Both the position numbers and the translations under genes were made by a program. Positions 52,056 through 57,904 of a stretch of DNA of 57,904 nt are shown here, one piece after another (the first letter of the stretch is position 1; each line of letters starts with the position of its first letter). Under the pieces are notes generated by a model. That model was not told the DNA's origin. It worked only from the letters and a program-made list of their open reading frames with translations, and searched no databases. The DNA lies in the NCBI GenBank assembly GCA_964538565.1, contig CAZIGW010000013.1, forward strand, positions 1 through 57,904. The letters are read 5' to 3'. Origin of the DNA: CAYVBN01 sp964538565. GTDB lineage: Bacteria; Pseudomonadota; Alphaproteobacteria; Rhizobiales; Xanthobacteraceae.

Positions 52056-53660
52056 ATGCGATTTCCAACCACTCTCGGGCTCGTCGCCGCGATCGCGCTG
52101 GCGACGGCCCCGGCGCTCGCCGGCGGCGACGACGGCGTCGGCCGCATCGAGGACGGCGTGCCGTCGGCCAACGCCAAGGGAACGGCGCCCACGACCTCCC
52201 GGATCGATCCGGATTTTTCCACCAAGGTGGTGGCGGCCGGCACCGACCCGCTGGAGAATCCGAGCGGCGTGATCACGCATTACGGTCTTCTGAGCGACGG
52301 CACGCTCACCGAGCCCGACGAGAACACCTATCTCAAGCTCGACCGCAACCCCGGCGGTCCGACGGCCGGCTACGACTACGGCCGGCGGTTCCTGATCCAA
52401 GGGCATGAGAACGCCGGCAATCGCGCCTACGTCACCCGCATCAACCTCGACGTGCCGCGCGGCGACATTCACCGCATCACGCTGCTGACGCCGGTCGATG
52501 CGACCGGCCTCACGCATTTCAATGCGATCGACGGCTCGACGTACGATCCGTTCACCAACACGCTTCTGTTCACGCAGGAGACCGGCGCCGCCGGCGGCGT
52601 CGTCCAGATCACGATGAGCTGGCCTCCGGTGACGACGAGCCTCGACGCGTTCCTGGGCAAGGCCGGCTACGAGGGCATCCACCCGGACGACAAGGGCAAC
52701 ATCTACATGATCGAGGACACGGGGGGCGCCACGAGCTCGACGCTCACCCCGGTCAACCTCAACAAAGCCCGGCAGCCGAACTCGTTCGTCTACCGCTACG
52801 TGCCCAACAATCCGAAGCGCCTCGAAGACGGCGGCAAGCTGCAGGCGCTGCAGGTGATCATCGACGGCAAGCCGCTGGTGTTCGGCACCTCGGTCGACGC
52901 CGACATCGCCTCCGACGCCCAGCTCAAGCTGCACACGCCGGGCACGTCCTATCCGGCACGATGGGTGACGATCCATACGTCCAGCGCCGGCGACACGGCG
53001 GGCTTCGACGCCAACGCGGCCGCCAAGGCCGCGGGGGCCACGCCTTTCAAGCGGCCGGAAAACATGGCCTGGCTGCCGGGCTCGGATTTCCGCACCTTCT
53101 ACTTCGATCCGACCGGCGACACCGACTCGGTCGCGGGCGAAAACCCGTTCCTGCAGGCGCGCGGCGCCTACGGGGCGATCTTCCGCGTCGATCTGGGCCA
53201 CGACGACCACCACGGTGACGGCCGCCACGCAGATGACCACCATGGCTCCGACAGGACGTCGGACATCGGGCGCATCTCGCTCTTCGTGCTCGGCGACCAC
53301 ACGCACAACTCGTTCGACAATCTCGCGTTCGCCAACGAGCATCAGCTGCTGGCCACGGAAGATCGCGGCGACCTGCTGCACAGCGAGTTGAACACGCTCG
53401 ACAGCGTGTGGGCGTTCGACGTTCGCAACGGCAAGGCGAAGCGTTTCGTCGCGCTCGGCCGCGACGCGACGTCGATCGCCCACGGCGAGGACAACGAGCC
53501 GACCGGCTTGTTCGTGTCGAACGGCAGCACCCGCAAGGACGGCATGCCCGGAACCAAGGAAAGCCTCGATGATGCGCGCGGGTTCTTCACCCAGCAGCAC
53601 GGGGACAACACGACCTACGAATTCTTCCGGACCAGGCGGTCGCACGAAGCGAGGAAATGA
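52056..53660 (+). CDS. PhoX-like (DUF839) secreted phosphatase
   Basis: 534 residues from ATG 52056, GGAGGG upstream. Sec signal peptide (RFPTTLGLVAAIALATAPALA). The PhoX/DUF839 propeller pattern is visible: YDYGRRFLIQGHENAG, HFNAIDGSTYDPFTNTLLFTQE, DDKGNIYMIEDTGGA, RPENMAW and LATEDRGDLLHSE, with the Glu/Asp residues that bind calcium and iron in PhoX. A His/Asp-rich insertion (379-397) is unusual. Phosphate regulation is supported by the Pho box upstream. Likely a periplasmic or secreted phosphomonoesterase. An intrinsic terminator follows. Confidence 0.84.
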   Translation: MRFPTTLGLVAAIALATAPALAGGDDGVGRIEDGVPSANAKGTAPTTSRIDPDFSTKVVAAGTDPLENPSGVITHYGLLSDGTLTEPDENTYLKLDRNPGGPTAGYDYGRRFLIQGHENAGNRAYVTRINLDVPRGDIHRITLLTPVDATGLTHFNAIDGSTYDPFTNTLLFTQETGAAGGVVQITMSWPPVTTSLDAFLGKAGYEGIHPDDKGNIYMIEDTGGATSSTLTPVNLNKARQPNSFVYRYVPNNPKRLEDGGKLQALQVIIDGKPLVFGTSVDADIASDAQLKLHTPGTSYPARWVTIHTSSAGDTAGFDANAAAKAAGATPFKRPENMAWLPGSDFRTFYFDPTGDTDSVAGENPFLQARGAYGAIFRVDLGHDDHHGDGRHADDHHGSDRTSDIGRISLFVLGDHTHNSFDNLAFANEHQLLATEDRGDLLHSELNTLDSVWAFDVRNGKAKRFVALGRDATSIAHGEDNEPTGLFVSNGSTRKDGMPGTKESLDDARGFFTQQHGDNTTYEFFRTRRSHEARK

Positions 53661-53740
53661 AGGCCGGGCGACCAGCGAGCGCTCGAAAGAGAACACGGCC
53701 GGTGACGATTGGCTGCGTCCCGTCGCTCCGGCCTGACTGC

Positions 53741-53766
53741 GGGGGCTCCATGGAGCCCCCTTTTTT
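53741..53766 (+). terminator. Rho-independent terminator after the PhoX-like gene
   Basis: A perfect stem GGGGGCTCC/GGAGCCCCC (53741-53760) is followed by six T (53761-53766), 80 bp after the stop. Classic intrinsic terminator. Confidence 0.88.
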
Positions 53767-53924
53767 CCGACTCGGCCAAGCACGTGACCCGCGAAACCGA
53801 CGGGGTCTTCACAAAGCGACCAGTGTCCATCGCGCGCCGGCCGACGTGCGCCAAGATCGTCATTTTTCAATCTCGGCGATCCGACGCACGAAGCCAGACG
53901 TGCCTTTCTGCACTCACGCACATG

Positions 53925-55166
53925 TCACTGTGCGACGGGCTGCGCGGAGGCCTCCGTCCGGGGAACCTCCGCATGGCGAAACTGGATCCCGCACGTCTCT
54001 TGAATCGAGACTTGCTCCAGCGCTTCCACGTGCAAATCGCCGAGCGGGCGCGCGACCGCCGACGTGACGATCGGAGCGACTCTCGCACGTGATGCCGGCG
54101 AGGCGCGCACCGCGGGCCGTGCGTCGAACATGCCCTGAAGGCGCGGGCCGCACGCGATCGCCAATCCCGCAACCGCGACTCCGCCGATGACGTCGACCAG
54201 ATAGTGATTGCCGCTCGGGACGGCGGAAACGAGCATCACCGCGTCAAGCGCGGCAAAGGGCCAGAACAGCTTTCGGTGCCAGCGCAGAGCATGCGGGACG
54301 ATCACCGCCACCGCGGCATGCATCGACGGAAAGCTGATGATGCCGTCGATCGCGTCGAGATCGATCGCCTTGAGCGTGCCGTCACGCAGCGCCAGCACGA
54401 TGTCGGCGGTCGTCCGGCCGGGCGTCGGCAGATGCGCAAACTCGGTGTGGCCGGCCAGAGCCGACATCGGCCCGAGCGTGGGCACGAGCACGCTTGCCAG
54501 TTCGGCGATCAGAGAGGCGCAGAGAAACGTCACGAAGAAGCGATCGAGATCGCGCGTGCGTTTCGCCGCGAGAAGGATGAGCACGGTGGCGACGAGTTGC
54601 GCGGTGAATGTCGCGTAGGCAAGATCCAGGATATCGAGCACTGCGGGCCAATGATCCAGGTCCTTCATGGCCCGCAGCCAGTCGAACCCGAGGTGTCGGT
54701 CGATCCAGATCATTTCGCCATCCCGCAGCGGGAGATTCATCATCGCGCCCAGGTAGCTCAGGCAGGCAAGGCTGAGACCGAGCGCGAACACGATCGCCGC
54801 AGCTTCGAGGCACCGGACGGCGCGCACGGCCTGCGGCGGGACAAGTTGGCCGTAGAGAAACAGAACGGCGATCGAGCCGAGGCAAAGCGGCACGCCGTCG
54901 AGGACCCCCGCCGAGACGCCGAGCCATTCGCTCCCGCCGAGCGCCGCAAGGTAGACCGCGTTCGAGAGAACGACCGCCGCGCGCAGCGCGACTTCGTACG
55001 TCTGCGGCAGGTCCGGCAAGCTCACCGCGTCGAGCAGGTCATCCGAACGGCTCGCGACCGCGCACGCGACGGCATCCCGGGCCTCTGGTCGGCAGATCAA
55101 TGCAGGCTCGGATCGGCGGCTCGTACCTGGCGGCATCGGCAGCGTCGTCGGTGAACCCCGAGGCAT
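53925..55166 (-). CDS. PAP2 superfamily membrane phosphatase (inositolphosphotransferase-like)
   Basis: About 413 residues from ATG 55166; ATG 55136 or GTG 55025 (VSLPDLPQ) are alternatives, and the N-terminal 50 residues look poorly conserved. Six or seven helices. PAP2_3 motifs: ISFPSMHAAVAVIVPHAL (catalytic His region) and SGNHYLVDVIGG, with an upstream TPGRTTAD segment. It dephosphorylates a lipid or transfers a phosphate group at the outer membrane face. Facing a phosphate-regulated gene, it may share that physiology, but no Pho box is seen before it. Confidence 0.8.
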   Translation of the reverse strand: MPRGSPTTLPMPPGTSRRSEPALICRPEARDAVACAVASRSDDLLDAVSLPDLPQTYEVALRAAVVLSNAVYLAALGGSEWLGVSAGVLDGVPLCLGSIAVLFLYGQLVPPQAVRAVRCLEAAAIVFALGLSLACLSYLGAMMNLPLRDGEMIWIDRHLGFDWLRAMKDLDHWPAVLDILDLAYATFTAQLVATVLILLAAKRTRDLDRFFVTFLCASLIAELASVLVPTLGPMSALAGHTEFAHLPTPGRTTADIVLALRDGTLKAIDLDAIDGIISFPSMHAAVAVIVPHALRWHRKLFWPFAALDAVMLVSAVPSGNHYLVDVIGGVAVAGLAIACGPRLQGMFDARPAVRASPASRARVAPIVTSAVARPLGDLHVEALEQVSIQETCGIQFRHAEVPRTEASAQPVAQ

Positions 55167-55652
55167 AAACGAGCGGACTTTCCTCGGGTTCCCGGCACGC
55201 GCAGGCGGGCGCGACAGAGCAAATTTTCCGGCAATACTTGCAATCGGCCTCAAGGCCTTCGTTCGCGGGCAAAAGATGAGATCCAGCAGCGCGATGGCCT
55301 GCCCGACGCAAATGCGGTCCCTGATTTTCTGGAGGACTCGGCATTTTGGAAAGATGCCGGAGGTGCTCGTTCTCGAGTGGCTTCCGGCAATGGGCGCGGG
55401 TCCTGCCGGGCCGAGATGGAATCCTGCCACACGCGCCTTTCAGATGACGATGCAGGTCGACTTGGCGGAGGCGCCCGCACGGCCCCCTCGTCCGATGCGG
55501 CGGCCGCGCGTGCGGCGGGCGCCGTGATCGTTCGAGCGTCGTCACCGGGTCGAACAGGGCCGCCGGAAACTTCGTCAATCCCCGCCGGCAAGCCCCGAAA
55601 GTCCGGGACGGCGGAAGCCAGGGCATGCGTCGTGGCCGCCGCCCGGCTTGCC
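55167..55652. other. Intergenic region before tRNA-Met
   Basis: 486 bp. Open frames on the minus strand include a cysteine-rich segment near 55200-55260, but no family is recognised. Probably PAP2 upstream control sequence. Confidence 0.4.
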
Positions 55653-55681
55653 TTGACAGGTTTCCGACCCCCTCCTTATAT
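55653..55681 (+). promoter_or_regulatory. Sigma-70 promoter of tRNA-Met
   Basis: TTGACA (55653-55658), a 17-bp spacer and TTATAT (55676-55681), 49 bp before the mature tRNA start. A full-consensus -35 fits a strong stable-RNA promoter. Confidence 0.8.
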
Positions 55682-55730
55682 CCGCCGGTCGAGGATGTTC
55701 GGACGGTCCGGCTGCTTGCCGGGCGAGGGC

Positions 55731-55807
55731 GGCGGAGTAGCTCAGCTGGTCAGAGCAGCGGAATCATAATCCGTGTGTCGGGGGTTCAAATCCCTCCTCC
55801 GCTACCA
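55731..55807 (+). tRNA. tRNA-Met (CAT), elongator type
   Basis: 77 nt including encoded CCA. Acceptor GGCGGAG pairs with CTCCGCT (one G-U), D arm GCTC...GAGC, anticodon stem GCGGA/TCCGT with loop ATCATAA (anticodon CAT), T arm GGGGG/CCCTC with TTCAAAT. The G1-U72 pair is complete, unlike initiator tRNAs with an unpaired first base, so the elongator is likely; a CAT tRNA-Ile with lysidine is a lesser alternative. Confidence 0.93.
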
Positions 55808-55913
55808 ACCCCATCCTGGCAGCTCTCCATTCGCCGAAGCGGCGGCCGCCCTCCGCGCATCGCGCAGCCGCCCGCGATCCGCCGCGCGGCCGAAGGCAGC
55901 CTGCCTCGGGCGA

Positions 55914-56285
55914 TCAGCGATGGAGGGCCCGGCGCAGCTTGGCCTTGTCCATCTTCGAGCGCCCCGGGATCTTGCGACGTCTCGCCCGTGCGTAGAGCTC
56001 GGCCCTGGTCGCGCCACGGCCGCTCGCGGACCGACTGCGGGTGCGTCCCTCCTTGCGCGCCTGCTCGGTGCGCCCCTGGCGCTCGCGGCGCTTGGTGCGC
56101 CGCAGGTGGCGCGCGTTCTCCTGCCGGCTTTCGAATTTCGAAGCGCCGGCCTCGCGCAGCCCGATGGCGATCGCCTGCTTTGGATTCTCCACCTTGCGGC
56201 CGCGGCTGGTCTCCAGCTCGCCGTGCTTGAACTCATGCATGACGCGCCGCATCGTCTGCTTCTGTGGTCTCGACTGTCTGGCCAT
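55914..56285 (-). CDS. DUF6496 domain-containing small basic protein
   Basis: 123 residues from ATG 56285, GAGGAG upstream. MARQSRPQKQTMRRVMHEFK and HGELETSRGRKVENPKQAIA match the DUF6496 pattern (VMHEFKHGEL, KQAIAIGLREAG). The C-terminal two thirds is very Arg/Lys-rich and ends in repeats of RRTKRRERQ and RARRRKIPGRSKMD, so nucleic-acid association is plausible. Function is unknown. Confidence 0.82.
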   Translation of the reverse strand: MARQSRPQKQTMRRVMHEFKHGELETSRGRKVENPKQAIAIGLREAGASKFESRQENARHLRRTKRRERQGRTEQARKEGRTRSRSASGRGATRAELYARARRRKIPGRSKMDKAKLRRALHR

Positions 56286-56392
56286 GGCGAATTCTCCTCG
56301 ACCTGCGGGAGTAACCACGGCAGCGGGCATGCGTTCCGGCGCTTCGCCTGCGGGTCGCCGCACGAGGGGGCGTTTCGCAGTCGCGACGTTGT

Positions 56393-57085
56393 TCAGGAGC
56401 CCGCCTGCGCTCCGGCACGGCGCGGCTGCGCCGTATCGTCCGAGCCGACGCGGGTGAAGCGGATCAGCGAGAAGTGTCCGAGCGGCGGCATCGGGCGGCG
56501 TTCGATCACGCGCACGTCCGGATTGTTGTCCGCCCAGGCGCGCAGGCGGGCCCACGGAAACTCCGGCCGCCAGCCGAGCCGGCGCGCCATCGGGGCGAAC
56601 CACTGCTCGAACGCCCGGCGCAGGCCGGTTTCCGCCCCGATGTGGTTGACCAGCACGACCTCGCCGCCCGGCCTGAGCACGCGGAAGAATTCGTCGAGCG
56701 TCGCCTCCGGCTGCGGTACCGCCGTGATCACGTACTGGGCGACGACCACGTCGAAGCAGGCATCAGGAAAGGCGAGGTTCGCCGCGTCCATGACGGCAAG
56801 CGCCTCGACGTTGTGGAGACGGCGCTCGAGCACGCGCTCGCGTGCGCGGCGCAGCATCGGCTCGGAGATGTCGACGCCCACCAGCCTGTTCGCTGGCGAA
56901 TAGTCGGGCAGCGAAATCCCGGTGCCGACGCCGACCTCCAGGATGCGCCCGCCGATCCGCTCGGCGGCGGCGATCGCCGCCCTGCGCCCGCGCTCGAACA
57001 CCGCGCCGAAGACGAGATCGTAGACCGGCGCCCAACGCGCATACGCCTTCGCAATCGTGTTGCGATCAAGATCCGCGTCGCCCAT
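56393..57085 (-). CDS. pmtA: Class I SAM methyltransferase, PmtA-like phosphatidylethanolamine N-methyltransferase
   Basis: 230 residues from ATG 57085 (a GTG precedes it). The signature IAKAYARWAPVYDLVFGAVF, then RILEVGVGTGISLPDY (motif I), VGVDISEPMLRRARER and FDVVVAQYVITAVPQPE match the Sinorhizobium/Rhodobacter-type PmtA group. The enzyme methylates phosphatidylethanolamine to phosphatidylcholine at the membrane. It starts 12 bp after mnmA on the same strand. Assignment to the lipid substrate is by family pattern. Confidence 0.7.
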   Translation of the reverse strand: MGDADLDRNTIAKAYARWAPVYDLVFGAVFERGRRAAIAAAERIGGRILEVGVGTGISLPDYSPANRLVGVDISEPMLRRARERVLERRLHNVEALAVMDAANLAFPDACFDVVVAQYVITAVPQPEATLDEFFRVLRPGGEVVLVNHIGAETGLRRAFEQWFAPMARRLGWRPEFPWARLRAWADNNPDVRVIERRPMPPLGHFSLIRFTRVGSDDTAQPRRAGAQAGS

Positions 57086-57097
57086 CACCCCCTCGGA

Positions 57098-57904
57098 TCA
57101 ACCGCGCGCCGCCGCCTCGATGCGCGTGGGATCAGCGCGTGCGACCGAATCCGCCGCCGACACCGCGCTCTTGATGAACCCGCCGCCGAGCACGCGCGCC
57201 TGACCCTCGGCCGCATCGTAGAGCACACAGGCCTGACCCGGTGCAACACCCTCCTCGCCGTCGATCAGCTCGACCTCGAAGCCTTCCGCGGTGCGCGCGA
57301 GCCACGCCGGCTGGGGACGCCGCGTGGAACGCACCTTGACGAACACGTCGAGGCGGCCCGACGCGAGCGCCGTCTCGATGCTGCCCGGGCCGATCCAGTT
57401 GACGTCGCGCAGGCGCATGCGCGACGTGCGCAGGGCTGCCCGCGGGCCGACCACCACACGGCGGCTCGCCGCATCGAGACGCACGACGTAGAGCGGCTCG
57501 CCCGCCGCGATGCCGAGACCGCGGCGCTGACCCACGGTGAAATGGATGATGCCGTCGTGATGGCCTCGCACGCGGCCGGTGAGATCGACGATATCGCCGG
57601 GCTCGGCCGCGTGCGGCATCAGCCGTTCGATCACTTCCGTGTAGCGCCCGGTCGGCACGAAGCAGATGTCCTGGCTGTCGTGCTTGTCGGCGACCGCCAG
57701 TCCGAAGCGGCGCGCGAGCTCGCGCGTCTCGGCCTTCGTCTTCTCGCCGAGCGGGAAGCGCAGCACGTCGAGCTGCTCGCGCGTGGTCGCAAACAGGAAA
57801 TAGCTCTGGTCGCGCTCCTCCTCGCGCGCGCGGTAGAGCGCGCGCGATCCGTCGGCGAGCCGGCGCGAAGCCACGTAGTGGCCGGTCGCGAGCACCGCCG
57901 CGCC
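57098..57904 (-). CDS. mnmA: tRNA-specific 2-thiouridylase MnmA, C-terminal part (cut by window edge)
   Basis: The last ~268 residues are present; the N-terminal ATP-binding part lies beyond the right edge. Motifs: ATGHYV, REEERDQSYFLFAT, FPLGEKTKAETRELARRFGL, HDSQDICFVPTG with the catalytic cysteine, and HFTVGQRRGLGI. MnmA thiolates U34 of tRNAs for Lys, Glu and Gln. pmtA follows 12 bp downstream. Confidence 0.93.
   Translation of the reverse strand, partial: GAAVLATGHYVASRRLADGSRALYRAREEERDQSYFLFATTREQLDVLRFPLGEKTKAETRELARRFGLAVADKHDSQDICFVPTGRYTEVIERLMPHAAEPGDIVDLTGRVRGHHDGIIHFTVGQRRGLGIAAGEPLYVVRLDAASRRVVVGPRAALRTSRMRLRDVNWIGPGSIETALASGRLDVFVKVRSTRRPQPAWLARTAEGFEVELIDGEEGVAPGQACVLYDAAEGQARVLGGGFIKSAVSAADSVARADPTRIEAAARG

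Noticed and set aside
55039..55626. A 195-codon cysteine-containing minus-strand ORF
   Set aside because: It overlaps the PAP2 N-terminal region in another frame and shows no domain; cysteine spacing looks accidental.

Overview
The window is high-GC (about two thirds by eye), almost fully coding DNA. It looks chromosomal and from an alphaproteobacterium of the order Hyphomicrobiales (Rhizobiales). Clues are a membrane-bound ferritin/VIT1 fusion (MbfA), a PmtA-type phospholipid methyltransferase, HisKA_2-type kinase signalling, an egtB-egtD ergothioneine pair, several tripartite tricarboxylate transporter (TTT) components, and three tandem copies of the dispersed 'AGCATGATCCCGAAAAGTGG'-type palindrome common in that order. 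No phage, insertion sequence, CRISPR array or plasmid function is visible. Genus is not determinable from this sequence.

Layout. 1-6.3 kb: MoxR ATPase (cut by the left edge), a DUF58 protein and two large membrane proteins form one Bat-like operon. 6.6-11.5 kb: a complete tctC-tctB-tctA transporter followed by a cytosolic gamma-glutamyltransferase homologue. 11.6-16.6 kb: stress and housekeeping genes (GNAT, glutathionyl-hydroquinone reductase, Nudix, mbfA, metallophosphoesterase). 16.7-18.7 kb: hydroxypyruvate isomerase divergent from a LeuB-family dehydrogenase. 19.0-21.5 kb: an unusual one-carbon pair, a protein with an HTH-like N-terminus and a methyltransferase domain, translationally coupled to a divergent methylenetetrahydrofolate-reductase homologue.

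22.1-32.0 kb is a long minus-strand catabolic cluster: PuuE-like deacetylase, FAH-family hydrolase, Tat-exported amidohydrolase, FMN reductase, gentisate-dioxygenase-type cupin, maleylacetate reductase, a periplasmic LVIVD-repeat protein and an alpha/beta hydrolase lacking its nucleophile. 32.2-34.5 kb: egtB-egtD. 34.8-38.0 kb: a dual GGDEF/EAL sensor. 38.3-40.3 kb: an orphan TctC plus a Pht5/NMT1-fold cytosolic protein. 40.6-43.9 kb: a GT4 glycosyltransferase overlapping an amylo-alpha-1,6-glucosidase. 44-45.9 kb: a two-component pair whose kinase has a degenerate ATP-binding site. 46.4-50.8 kb: a GntR regulator and a second Pht5/NMT1-fold protein, divergent from a tctB-tctA pair with no tctC.

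51-57.9 kb: an isoprenylcysteine-methyltransferase-like protein, a PhoX-like phosphatase behind a triple Pho box, a PAP2 phosphatase, an elongator tRNA-Met with a clear sigma-70 promoter, a DUF6496 protein, PmtA and the C-terminal part of MnmA (cut by the right edge).

The recurring theme is uptake and breakdown of organic and aromatic acids: parts of three TTT systems, two PBP2-fold proteins without signal peptides and a ring-cleavage cluster. The best candidates for undescribed biology are the HTH-methyltransferase/MTHFR pair, the gentisate/maleylacetate hybrid cluster, the PBP2-fold proteins beside TTT genes and the cysteine-bearing TctA signature. All functions are inferred from motif recognition; no database search was run.
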